A stretch of 64,000 nt of DNA from Allantophomopsis cytisporea (lineage: Eukaryota > Ascomycota > Leotiomycetes > Phacidiales > Phacidiaceae). Below the pieces are notes generated by a model. It was given only the letters and a program-made list of their open reading frames with translations, was not told where the DNA came from and did not search any database. Below, piece after piece: positions 47,324 through 59,875 of this stretch. The translations under genes were made by a program, and so were the position numbers. How positions within the stretch are numbered: the stretch's first letter is position 1; each line of letters starts with the position of its first letter. The stretch spans positions 2,108,001 to 2,172,000 of the forward strand of contig CP103025.1 of the NCBI GenBank assembly GCA_024752435.1, given 5' to 3'.

Positions 47324-49767
47324 CGTAAATTGAATGAAGAAGATGAATTGAGGGAGTTGATGTGGTGGTGTCAGTGGGATGTTATTCGTGATGATTTGTT
47401 TGGTTGTGGGAGTGGTGGGTGAAAGTGTGTTTTGAGAGGTCGTTGTGGACTGATGCTGTCAATGGAGCTTGGTCATTTGCTATGGGGACTATGATGCAGT
47501 TGGCTCGATTGGCTCGCCCTGATCCTTGCTCGTCACCTCATGATGGCGAGCACTGGAGTTCTAAGGCGACAAGGCATGAATTCATGAGGGGGTTGCATCT
47601 GTTTACTCCCTCGGTCACGACCTTGTCATTATTGATATTGATGCTTCATGAGGTCTTCGATTTCAGTTGAGGTTTCTCCTATCACAACTATATCAACATC
47701 GAGTTGCTCTCACTAAGGCATTCTCCTCCCGTATCTCATGGAAGTGATCTCCACATCTCAGACGATCGCCGACCGTTGTCTCAATCATAGACTCTCCACA
47801 TTCTCGTTGCGAGCTCCCAGTTTCGTTGAATGAATGTTCATTCGTGTCAGCAGTCATCACCAACCGTTTCTTGGTGGCTGTGGTGGTGATAATGATGATT
47901 TCCAGTAAAATCTCTCAAACTTTGCATTAGTATTTCGAAGATGCTCCTTTGCACATTGACATTGTCCAGTCAATGTGAGTCCGTCTCAGGCGCTGCTTGG
48001 AGCTTCCTCCGCAAAACTCAGGCATATCTTCGGCAAGAACTCGAAGAAGCACTCCGTACTCCGCATTGGAAAAAGGCATCGATCGCACAATCTCAGATCA
48101 AATGCTCAAGTCAAGTCATCTGTAATTGCACAACATGCAATGCGATGCTGTCAGCCACCTGCGATCTTGTAAAGTCATCTTTCTCAGTGGCTTGTCTGTG
48201 ATCGCTGGTAAATTACAAGTAGTGCTGCAACGGCATCAGTGTCGGCTTTGCAGGAGATTGAAGGTCTGATGAGATCATCGACGGCTATTTTGAGGACAGA
48301 GCTTCGACATTATGGAGCCCGGCCTTTCGACGGGTGATCTTCTTTTGGGGAGAGGTTGTAGGTCATTCTACTCCATCCACCAGCCTCATTCAGAGCCTCA
48401 GTGTCAGTAGTTGTTCAATATCCACGCCTATTATTGTGTAGTGTGAAGTATTGTGAATGTATGTACATATATACATATATACACATCTTGCAGCAGTGGT
48501 AAGCAGTATGTTGCAAGGAGCCAGATATCCAAGTGTACAATGTGTTTTCAGTTGTGGGTTGCTGGCTCAAAGGGCCAGCAATGAGAACGTTTTCTCTCTC
48601 TCTTTCCTTACAAGGTACACAGTACTTGAGAATTGATTTACTGGCTGAGATTTAAGCAACGGGCATCACCACTAGATGGACTTTTACGAGCCCTGTAGCA
48701 GAGAGCTGGAACGGACCCTTGTTGAAGATTGATTCGTGATGACGGCAATACCATAGAGTACATAGATAGCCCTATTCGCATAGCACTACAAGTACACGGT
48801 AATTTGGAACATGCACAGCCGTTTCATTTCATATATTCTGTAAAACTCAACAATGCGCTCCGCATCAGCTTAGCTATGTAGAGCAAAGTAGCGGAAATTG
48901 CACACTCATCAGCGAATGGCAATCAATAGGAAGACGAAGGATGATGATGATAATACCAAAGGACTTTGAGTGAGCTGCGACACATGAATGTAGAATTGGT
49001 GAAGACTCCACCATACTTAGGAAAACAATAGTACTGTTTTCCCCGGACAGCCCCCATAGACGATGACGACGTCAGGGTCGGCCAAGGCCAAGGTTGCGGT
49101 CTGTTGGTCTTGTCTCGTCTTTGTCAACATAAGCACACAACAAGAGTGATAATCAACGGGCAATGGAGTCGCATAGCTCGTGAACATGTAGGTGCTTTGA
49201 TCGCACGTCTGAGTCTTGAATAGAATTTAGAGATCTGATAGTCCATTGTTGTCAACATTCTTCCAGGATCGCATTGCACATATAAAGTATGATTGTATGG
49301 TAAGTATGGCAGTAGCGGAAAGAAGAGATAGGGAGAAGGAGACGAGACACAGCAGAACGGCATAGCGTAGGTACCTAGGTAGTCAGCACCGACAAGGCAA
49401 AAGTGCCTAATCACATACATAGAGGTAGTTGGGCACTCACTCACAGTTGCAGTTGCAGTTGCAGTTGCAGTCGCAGTCGCAGTCGTAGCCAACAAGCACT
49501 TCCACGTAGCCAGTCTGATTTAGCTCTTTCTTAGCTCGTAAGGGAGAAGAGCGCAGACACGGTACAGTCAAGCGAGGGACCGCCTTGCCCTTCCATCGAC
49601 TTCCTATCCGCAGCACCTCAACCTCACTTCTACAGTCTCCAGATCCAAACAACATCCCTCCTTCTACCCAACTTACAATTCCATCCAACGTCGCATATCC
49701 TGCAACATTCACGCAGCGATCCTTTCAAATCTTCCCTTGATACCAATCTCAATCCTTTAAATCTCAG
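47324..49767. other. 2.4 kb gene-poor stretch upstream of inh1
   Basis: The part next to 47323 is the inh1 promoter. No recognised gene. A GTTGCA/GTCGCA hexamer array sits at 49441-49488 and a TACCTAGGTA word near 49373. The end of the stretch (49560-49767) probably includes the promoter and first, non-coding exon of the 14-3-3 gene. Confidence 0.5.
49441..49488. repeat. GTTGCA/GTCGCA hexamer microsatellite
   Basis: Four GTTGCA units are followed by two to three GTCGCA variants. The minus strand reads as an Ala-Thr repeat, but no gene surrounds it. Confidence 0.85.
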
Positions 49768-50249
49768 GTGAGCACTACACCCCCAACCCATTTCGTCATA
49801 CTCTCTCCCTTCTTGCCGTTCCTTGCGTGTCGTGTCTATCACCACGGCTTGTCAACAGCCATCAGAGAACATCGAATAGTCGCCATCGAGTACAGTCGCT
49901 ATATCATTAGTGCTCACAGGTTCGGCGCATTGTCCATTATCCTGGGCACGATCATGTTGGGAACTCCTATTGCCCCTCAATGAATGAGCGGGGCACGTTC
50001 TGGCGACCACCGAATGTCAACAAACGCGCCGAACAGTCAAACCCGCCTCTTCAAACGGCAAAGTCACTGATTGCGACCTCGTGCGCTTCATAAAACACAT
50101 TGTGGCACTCAACAACATCTTTTGCGTTACGGAATGTGGTTGGGATTTTGCGCAAACCATGTTTGTCAATATAAACTACTGCCGCAGCGACCGCGTTTTT
50201 CCAATATCAAATACTTATTCTGAAACATTAACTAATCACAATTCTGTAG
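49768..50249 (+). other. Candidate 5'-UTR intron of the 14-3-3 gene
   Basis: A GTGAGC donor after AAATCTCAG and a TTCTGTAG acceptor, with an AACTAATCAC branch site ~15 nt before it, define a 482-nt intron that ends 15 nt before the start codon. Long leader introns are common in highly expressed fungal genes. The first exon and the cap site are not determined. Confidence 0.55.
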
Positions 50250-50264
50250 TTACCAGCCGCAAAA

Positions 50265-51294
<1,030 letters not shown>

Positions 51295-53250
51295 ATTTGG
51301 TCCCCACGAATAATGGCGTTCAGAGATGTTTGGTGGAACAAGAGATCCAACATTGTCATCAATTGGCACATGTCCTTTGTGTTTTTAGCAGATCATTGAG
51401 AAAAAGAATAAACCTCGAAAAATGAAAACTTCATCGCTTTTTCCCCTTCCGTCACTTCCACTCACCTTTCCTCTTTCTCGTTCTCCCTCGATTCAATTAG
51501 ATGGAGAATACCAACACCAACCGCCAAAACGGAGAAGGGAAGGTCTGGATGAAGAAGGGAAAAAGCTTGATGATCAGCTTTTTGTTTGCTCCACGAGGTC
51601 TCTTCTTTTCTCTCTGACTCTTGCCTTGTTTTCCGGTTTACTAACCCTTGCTCCTTTTTTTGTTGATGCGGTCACTTTTGCGTTGAGTGTTTATGTCACA
51701 CACACAACATTACTACATGTTGTCGTGCTTTGTTTTGTTTTTGGAGGTGGTCCGATTTACTTTGCAAGAGGCATTCTGCTTTGTGATCAGGCTTTTTTAG
51801 AAACTCTAATGCAAAAAACTTGAGAAATTACTTGAGAGATTTGACAGGATTCTATGCTAGTTGTGAGTTGATTAACGTGTGGGTGTGTATGAGTATGGTT
51901 TTGTGAGCTCATGTGTACGTGGAGGTGAGAATCACTTGGGTGAAAGGACTCGTATGAATGATCCACGGCCCCTTGGCTTGGTGTAGTTTGTATGCGTATA
52001 CGGAGTTCAAATTCATAAATGGTTATTGTATGCCTGGCTGATCTCATTCCACAATGTTCTTCGCTTTCATTTCTGATTTGCGCTGATTAATGCAACGGCG
52101 TGCCCCCTTAAGACGGTCAGCTGAACTTCACTTAACATTTGGTCAGCAGCTCGAAGCTATGTCAACTAGATGAGGTTTAGGAGAAATGGGAATGCTCCCG
52201 ATGTACATTGAGGAATAATGAGAAGAAAAACCTAAGTGTTTCGTGTATTATTATAAGCTGTGGTATTGTACTCAGTCAAATAATCAAAAGGTGAGTTATA
52301 TGTTCAGTATAACCCAAATTCTAGGGAAGATCACAGGTATTGATTATTGCTAGGTTTTTACTTACTTATAATAGTCCTAGGCTTTTGAACAATATAGAGG
52401 GCCAGACTTATTCAAAGTTCAGCTAATATTCAAGCATATAAATCCGTATGATGATCTAGACAGCTGAAAGCTGAACGAATAGAAATAACCAACAATAATA
52501 CATATATATCTCTCGCTATTTTCTCATTCAGCCCTATCTATTCCAAACAAAAATTAAAAGCTATAAACGGACAATTATCCACCTACATCTGTGTAAGCGA
52601 TTATCTTTAAGAAGTAGTCGATTATATCTGTTGTCGTTATATTATGCGAACTATAAACAAGATCAATTTAGGTATATATCATTGTTCAACTATTATAGAT
52701 TTGTGCTATCAACAAATGCGGACAAGGTTCGATGAGGCTTCTAACTGTCACGAGTGCCTATGGGGTTCGTTACAGACCAGATACGAAGGAGCTATCTTGG
52801 TGAAGGAGCATGTATTATTTACTGCTTCCCATGCAAGAAGGTAATTGATAGGACGCATGCTATTCGTATTTCTGTAGCACAATATTGATAAATCTCGGGT
52901 AGCTAGAGCAGGAACCATTCACAAATTTTGTAGTTGGCAGTGCAGTAGCTGATTGTTCAATATTCCATAACGTCCAAAGTAGCTGCAAAAGTCAGAAGCC
53001 TCATCAGATTGGAAGTTGGTTACATATTCGTGCTACGCCGACGGCCTTATCCTCATGTTCACAGACTCACGACTCGTAGCAACCAAATAGTGACCTTACT
53101 ACCAGCTTAAGCACGACTCAGAAAGACTGCTAGTGTTTGCCAGCTCGCGTGTGCAGAGTTTGCTCTGTTTGTGTTGTTTGCCTGGCAAGAAATCAAAATT
53201 TGTCCCGCTTAGCTAGCGAAAGCGAGCGAGAGTAAGCGAGAGTCGTCGAG

Positions 53251-53256
53251 TATAAA
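53251..53256 (+). promoter_or_regulatory. TATA box of a candidate orphan locus
   Basis: TATAAA is followed by a long CT-rich run (53281-53320) and then a short intron with good signals (53332-53385: GTAAGT donor, TTGCTAACAAC branch site, AAAG acceptor). This is the typical order of a fungal promoter and spliced leader. Confidence 0.45.
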
Positions 53257-53420
53257 TTGTTCCAGGGCTCCCACCTTCTGGACTTCTTTTTCTTTTCTCT
53301 TTAGCTCTCTTTGCCTATTGGCTTAGATCAAGTAAGTTCACAATCTTCATACCTCTTCTGATATGCTTGCTAACAACTTCCAAAGGTGTAGTATCTGTTC
53401 TTTTCAGTTTAATCTCTGAA

Positions 53421-53537
53421 ATGGTTCTAAGGAACCAAATCGTGATTATACTTATTTTTGTCCCTCGAGTGCTGTCCTCTGTGCTTGCGCATGGCAGCTG
53501 CTCACTGTGTCCCTGGTATTACACTGCCTCCAGGTGA
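53421..53537 (+). CDS. Candidate small secreted peptide, 38 residues
   Basis: The ATG follows the spliced leader described above. The frame starts MVLRNQIVIILIFV, a short basic end and hydrophobic core like a signal peptide, with a plausible cleavage site after SVLA, leaving HGSCSLCPWYYTASR with two cysteines before TGA. The codon AGG before the stop is followed by TGACGC and could instead be an AG|GTGACG donor to further exons. I do not recognise it; it may be an orphan effector-like peptide, a non-coding RNA or chance. Confidence 0.3.
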   Translation: MVLRNQIVIILIFVPRVLSSVLAHGSCSLCPWYYTASR

Positions 53538-54149
53538 CGCGACCACACTTCTTTTCATTGCAATCTTTGGCTTGTCCAAAGATGTGAAGAAGAGTTGCGT
53601 AGTTCTTGTGATATCCTAGTAACCAAGCAAAGTGAATATGAGTGAGGAAAGGTTTGCTCAACGTTAACATCACCAACTATGGTCGTGTATTGTAGTGCAG
53701 CAGTAGAATTCTGCTCTAAGCTGATGAGCAAGGAGTGATGACCTACCTCAGATCTAGTGGAAGTCCATATTGAGGGTCAATTGTTGATTCGCACTATACA
53801 AGTCAATCCATTGCAGCTCTACTATGAAAATTACTGTGAACTTATCTGTATGCGTATCGTCTGTAAACTAGATGTAATCTGGATATGAATCACAAAACCA
53901 CCTCGAGACACCACCACGCTATATATTAGAGAAATGTCGTCGGAATATCTTCAATGAACATATGCACCATCACTAGATCGAAATTGGGAGTATATGTGTA
54001 AATGATTATATCTAGTGAAATTTTGGACGTGTCCGGTAAATTTCGCCGGGACAGTACGCGTGATATCAAACTTTCGTTGTACTCTTCACAATACCAGTAA
54101 CCACCCACAACAAAAACTTTGAACACCCACATCTTGAAGCAAATCAAAC

Positions 54150-55125
54150 ATGGCTGCAGAACAGGGCATGATCGATCCTCGGATCTTTGAAGATCTCCAG
54201 AACAAGATCGACGAGGATTCCTCCGTACGAGATCAGATTCGAGCTATTCTGACAACCTTGGAGAGACAAGAACGCAGTGCCCAGTCTGCTCTGTCCAGAG
54301 CTCATGCCACACCAGCTGCTGAGCGTAGGTCAACTTCTATGCGCCGTCTTGAGCCTCGGGCTGACTTTCACATTCAGTCTCACCGGTCTTGGAAGCTGCT
54401 GAGAAGGCCATCAAGGAAGAGATTAGCAGCATCGAAATTTTGAAGGCCATTGCCTCAAAGTTTCCATACTACAAGTTTGCTCACCCAACAACTCTGTTTG
54501 AGGACGGTTCTGATTCTAGCATAGATACAATGGCATGTGGACTAGGGATGTCCAGAATGTGATCTTTGCAATCTTGTTTTGTGGGTGGTTGGGTGGTATG
54601 GGTAACTCTGGACCTGGCAGACTCTTCACTATCGAAGAAGTTGGAGCACTTCTCAATGGTAGGTCATCTCGACCTTGAGCTCTGGAAGTAGCTTCCTTCG
54701 GCTTCCGACACTGGCTCTCTACTCCAGGATGGTTTGCGCTGACCTGTATCTAGTCCCTGTCAACCTCAAGGATGAGGATGCTTTCCATATTAGCATCGAG
54801 GAGTATCTTCAGGCCCTCATTTCTCTCATTGAAGAATTGGTAGGAGCTCTATGTTATTCTATGTTCGTATCATATCTAACAGTCCCTACAGTCGCGCCTC
54901 GCAATCAACTCAGTGACCTTGGGAGACTACAGCCGTCCTTTGCAAATCTCGCAGTTTGTCAAGGATCTGCATGCAGGATTCCAAATTTTGAACCTCAAAA
55001 ATGACTCTTTGAGAAGAAGAAGTGATAGTATCAAGTACAACGTCAAGAAAATTGAGGACGTGGTATATGATCTCTCTCTTCGTAACCTTCTGCCAAAGAG
55101 TACACCAATGGCTTCATCATCATAG
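54150..55125 (+). CDS. tsn1: Translin
   Basis: Single-stranded nucleic-acid-binding protein that forms octamers and, with TRAX, the C3PO endoribonuclease. Five exons (54150-54324, 54378-54474, 54525-54658, 54754-54839, 54892-55125) give 241 residues. Landmarks: VRDQIRAILTTLERQERSAQ near the N-terminus, KYNGMWTRDVQNVIFAILF across the second intron, GRLFTIEEVGALLNVPVNL across the third, the RxxxSDSIKY segment, and KKIEDVVYDLSLRNLLPK. The third intron uses an acceptor (CTATCTAG) beyond an earlier AG, because only this restores NVPVNLKDEDAFH. The second intron has a weaker GTTTGC donor. The TRAX partner is not in the window. Confidence 0.94.
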
Positions 55126-56214
55126 ATTCGTGACTAGGGTATCCTATGAAAAAGGAGGGTCTTTCAGCTACAGTGGCTGAAACATCCGCTATGTAAAAAC
55201 GCAACTTCACAATCTTAGGCATTCGAAATCAAAAGCATGCATAAATAACATCACTGTCTTTTAAGAAGTATTCTTGAGCTACTTTACCACGTTGGTGATA
55301 TCCCTTTGGTGTTAAGATATATCCGCTTGGTGGTAACGTTCACAGAGGAGGGAAGGCATTATGCCATCGTACAGTTGGCACTATGGTTATAAACATGGGT
55401 TGCTATCGTTGCATTATGGTTTGATCGATCGTCCCGCAATGGTGCTGTGAAGTTTCTCAATAAGTTGGGTTTGAGTTCTCATCCCGAGCTCCATTTGTTG
55501 ACACTATGAGATACGCACCACAGGCTCGTGATGATATTAATGAATCTGAGGAGAATTTCCATCTAATAGTAACATCTCCATGAGTTCTGCCTTTTATGCA
55601 TTCTCATGATACCGTCTTGAAGTCCTGAAGGTCTTTTGTTTTCAGAGGAAGGCTCTTCGACTTGATTACTGATAACCGGTACACAAGATAAAGATACAAA
55701 CCAAGTATAGATTTGATTGTTAATGATCATACTTTGGATTATTTAAAATACTTACAATCTACCTATTCACCTTGATGTGAATTACGAGTCAGGTATAGAA
55801 AGGTATATAAGTCTCGGTTATATATAGAACAAATGTATGAATACTTTTATAGTATAGACAGTAGTAACAAGTCAATATAGTTCCAATTTTTGGAACTTAA
55901 AACAAGAAAAGAAAAGAAAAAGATCGATAGTAACTTGGAGTGGTCTGCTTTTGCAATTGAAATTAAGATTATCTTCAAACTATGGGTAGTCATTAGTAGG
56001 GTCTTGTTCAGAACGTATATTCTATAGACCGAATTCAAGCTAGATATGATGGCCACATAAAACGGCGACGACGTCCACTCAAGTCAAAGTAGTTTCGTGG
56101 TCATCTCGTTCAGCCTCGCCCAAGCCCAGGTCCCTGCAGCTACCGCAAGGCTGGACCGATTACCCGTAATTGACAAACCCAAATGCTTCCCTGACACTCT
56201 CCATCACAACCACG
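55126..56214. other. Gap between translin and gpi11
   Basis: The translin 3' UTR, an AT-rich stretch at 55.68-56.05 kb, then the gpi11 promoter and leader. No gene was seen. Confidence 0.55.
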
Positions 56215-57006
56215 ATGCCGCTGGTCGATCCAGTCACCATGACCGGAGCTTCTTCGACGGCCTCGACAGTCAAAATGACATCTCCAATTGACATTCTCCA
56301 CAGCCCGATAGCACATACCGTCACTAATGTTCATCACATACTGCTCCTCTCAGCATACTATTTCCTCTTCCCCCGACTCGTTGCAGATCCCGTCTCAACC
56401 CTTTTGATTACTGTTCCTGCCTTGGCATTTGCTCAAGTAGGCTATGTGGTATGCTGTCTACCTGTGGCTAAGGGCAACAAGGCTGCGAAGAAATCTCACA
56501 AAACGAAGCCTGGTGTTTCGAAGAAGACTTCTGAAAGCCTTCCCTTCCCAATTCTCGTACGTTATTCCCTCTGAACTTACCAGCTCGTTGCTAAGATATT
56601 ACAGGACATTCTCGCATCTTTAGCCAGTACACTCCTCTCCATCCCCATCTTCACCGTTTTACAAGTCCTCTTTGGAGCTCCTTTGACCACCCACCTCCTG
56701 CATACGATCCTTACGTCCGCGCATATCGCCCTCCTCGCCATATTTCCGCTGCTCTACGTACACGGTTTCAATACCCTCAAGTGGATCGAGATTGTCTCTG
56801 TGCAGTGCCCAGCTGACGAGGTGTTTGGTGGGGCGGTCGGAGCCTTTGTAGGCGCGTGGCTTGGGGCTATACCTATTCCTTTGGACTGGGATAGGGAGTG
56901 GCAGAAGTGGCCAGTTACTATCATCACTGGGGCATATGCTGGATATGTGGTTGGAAAGGTACTTGGTGGGTATGTGTTCAAGGGGAAGAAGGTGGAATTG
57001 GATTGA
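56215..57006 (+). CDS. gpi11: GPI11 / PIG-F, GPI-anchor ethanolamine-phosphate transfer factor
   Basis: ER membrane protein that stabilises the enzymes adding ethanolamine phosphate to GPI precursors (partners Gpi7 and Gpi13). Two exons (56215-56556, 56605-57006; 48-nt intron) give 247 residues. Hydrophobic segments: HILLLSAYYFLFPRLVA, LLITVPALAFAQVGYVV, LASTLLSIPIFTVLQVLFGA and ILTSAHIALLAIFPLLYV. The conserved C-terminal part is FGGAVGAFVGAWLGAIPIPL, then DWDREWQKWPVT and GAYAGYVVGKVLGGYV. The start is the first ATG in the frame; upstream codons are in frame but start with non-ATG. A basic Lys-rich loop separates the second and third membrane segments. Confidence 0.93.
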
Positions 57007-58481
57007 GTTTCATATACTATCGCGATAATACCCCAATTACAACTGTCACTACACTTCCCATGCTGTGAATTTGTGAAATATATGGAGAAGACTAGTACGT
57101 GAACAGCAGGTATACTTTAAAGTCCCCAGTGAGCGTTTGTGGAGACCAAACGTTTCTGCTGTTGAAAATACCAGAAACTTGTGCCTACAGGTCCATTATA
57201 TGTGCTAATCCAATACAGAAAGAATCCAAGGTGCGATCGATGTCTAGGCTACAACTGTTGTTCATATACTATCATTAGGTAGATAGTGTACTGAAACCTG
57301 TAGATGGATCCTCACTGAAGGTTGTGATAGATCAATGTAATCAAGCACACCAGCCCCGCCTGACACCATTCTTTAGCTCTCTGACATGTATATTTCTAAT
57401 ATGGGCGATGTACTCTCGATTGTTTTAACACGCAACTTATTGTGCAAATCGAAGCTTTTAGAGGTTGGTACAAGCTGTTGAAAATAAGAGAATACTGGCA
57501 GTACGACATCAGCTGTCTTAAGTCCAACCTGCATCTCATTCTAACTGGTGCGGAGCGATAGATTGGCCATATCTAAATGGCTGCTTCAGAAGAAAGGAAC
57601 AATCAGTCAAGAGTTGCAGTGGAGCGCAGACATACTTCAGAAAATCTCTTTCCAGCTCGAAGTATCGTCTTGCAAGCATAAATTCCTGATACTGTCTACA
57701 AGCGGCTTTTGGTCTTGAAATGCTCGACGAGATTCATACGGCCCTCTTTCGTTCTTATCGAAACTGAGGAATGTAACGACGAATGGAACCGAAAGTATCT
57801 TTCGAGCTCGTCGATGCTTATGAGGTAAGAAAATGATGTTCATCTATAGACAAATATGCCGGTACGGTTTCCGTGTTAAGTTAGTATATAGTAAGGCTAA
57901 GTGCAATATAAAGCACAGCTGGTGGTTCCGGAGCTGTATGATACGGCTCAAAACTAAGCAGCTCCGAATATATAAGTGATTTCAAGTGCATGGAGTTCTT
58001 CAATGACTGAATATCCCTAAAAATTCGAGCTCTTCGGAGTTGTGAGATCAAATAAGTAACCAATGATGTACAGAATAAGAATGATCGACTGGTATCAAAT
58101 GACTACATACTCCTAAGAAAACAGAGTGGCTTTGATCGGTCAGATATTGTTGTTAAGAAAACATGATTTGACATGATATGAGACATGACACAAACCACAT
58201 GCAAAGTAGGTAGGAAAGAGATAACATTTTGATACAACATTAAAAGAGCCACAATTTACTAACATGGCCGACCTAAATGCCAATCGCTCATGCACCCATT
58301 TTCCCAAACCCGATGCCACAGAGAGGAGCTCAATATATACAATTTTATCTGGATCATCCATGATGAGAATAAATAACGCCCCCAATCATTCCATTCCTAC
58401 TTATACAACCCAATGCCAGGATTCAAATCAAATTAAATCAAATCATCCGGGACTCATGAAAGCGCTCATGAATACTCTATT
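57007..58481. other. Gap between convergent gpi11 and mge1
   Basis: 1.5 kb with no frame over ~80 codons, no recognised RNA gene and no repeat. Two 3' UTRs would fill only part of it. Confidence 0.55.
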
Positions 58482-59266
58482 CTAAGAGTTCTTGACAACA
58501 CCGACCTGCGCAGCTCTCAGGACTCTGCCGTTGAGCTTGAAACCTTTGGTCTGCGTGTGGAAAACGGTGTTATCCTCCTTGCCCTGCATAGGTGTCATGA
58601 AAGTGGCCTCGTGCTCATTTGGGTTGAACTTCTCGCCCTCAATGGAGGGATCGAAGCGCTCAAGACCGTGCTTCTTGAGGGTGGTCATGAGAATGTTCTC
58701 GGTCATCTTAAGGCCTTCGTAAAGGTTGACGAGGTCCTGGTGCTGTTCGCCGCCGTCCTTCAGGCTACGCTTCTCCTCGGGGACGTTGAGAAGTGCACGG
58801 TCGAGGTTGTCGATGGACTCGACGAGGTCCTTGGCGAACTTCTGGATGGCAAAGTCCTTGGCTGCCTGCATGTCACGCTTCGTTCTCTCCTGCAAGTTTC
58901 GGAACTCTGCGACTTGGCGGAGATATTTGTCCTGTCGGACAGTTAGCATGCGATGTTGAGGGCCTGGAGCTTGGAACTCAAATGGAAGTGGCAATTGAGA
59001 CAAACCTTCAAATCGATGACCTCAGCCTTCTTAGCCTCCAATTCCTTCTTCACTGGATCCTCGACTTCCTCAGTCTTCTCAGCTGGCTGCTCCTCAGCAT
59101 CCTTCTTGACCTCTGGTTCGGAAGAGTACCATCTGGAAGAGGCGACAGGCCGCGAGCTTGCGGCAAGGGATGTGCGGGCACCCTGGAAGGGGCTTTGGAT
59201 GAGAGAAGCTCGTGGTGATGGTCGTGCAGCTGAGGCGAGCTGTCTGAAAAACGTTCTTTGAATCAT
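58482..59266 (-). CDS. mge1: Mge1, mitochondrial GrpE nucleotide-exchange factor
   Basis: Matrix co-chaperone that releases ADP from mtHsp70 (Ssc1) in protein import and folding. Two exons (59266-59006, 58931-58482; 74-nt intron with a GCTAACTGTCC branch site) give 236 residues. The arginine-rich presequence (MIQRTFFRQLASAARPSPRA) ends near RWYSSE. A Glu/Lys-rich long helix precedes DKYLRQVAEFRNLQERTKRD at the junction, followed by FAKDLVESIDNLDRAL and the beta-domain GKEDNTVFHTQTKGFKLNGR, ending VLRAAQVGVVKNS, all typical of GrpE. The assignment is secure. Confidence 0.96.
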
Positions 59267-59875
59267 GATTAATTGTATGTGGCTTGATGTCGTGTGCTAC
59301 GATGATGGTGATAACCAAAAAGTTTTGGGGGACTATTTATTGCGCCTTAGGCAAAGAGTGCTCCGATGCAAGGAAAGGAACCGGGCAGCACCTTATCGAA
59401 GCGTGATATTATCGTGCCCTCTTTTGCCCTACTGTGATCAGCGACTATTCGGGCGTTTTCATCGAAATTTCACATGATATTGGGTTTCAAGCACGTCATA
59501 GAGCTTGGTTGTCTGAAATATATTCCATTGCTTCAACAGTTTCCATCAGAAGTCTGCGCTGAGCAAAGACTCTATCATGGCGCGTATATAATGAAGCCAG
59601 TGGCTCCTCAAACGATCCACTCATTTATGCACGTAGCTGATTCCTCCCTATTCTGACCGTGACTCCTACTACACCTGCCCATCTTTACCAAAGAAGCCGC
59701 TGGTACCCGTTGTACTGGCACCTTCATTGATCATGCTCTCAGCATCGCCAACCTGTTTACGTTCAGAAACCTCCCTCAGTTTTAAATTCATTTGTTTATT
59801 CCGGAACTGCATCGTCAATCCTTGGGACAAGCTCATGCCATCTCTAGCACGCGAGCCCCTCATGACTGCTGATTG
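59267..59875. other. Gap between mge1 and the mitochondrial kinase gene
   Basis: Contains the mge1 promoter (minus strand) and the 3' UTR of the kinase gene. Nothing else was seen. Confidence 0.6.

Larger units (their letters stand above)
51295..54149. other. 2.9 kb between 14-3-3 and translin genes
   Basis: Begins with the 14-3-3 3' UTR. 52.1-52.7 kb is clearly AT-rich, with no gene. A promoter-like region and short spliced leader at 53.25-53.4 kb may drive the candidate peptide listed next. The last few hundred bases are the translin promoter. Confidence 0.5.
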
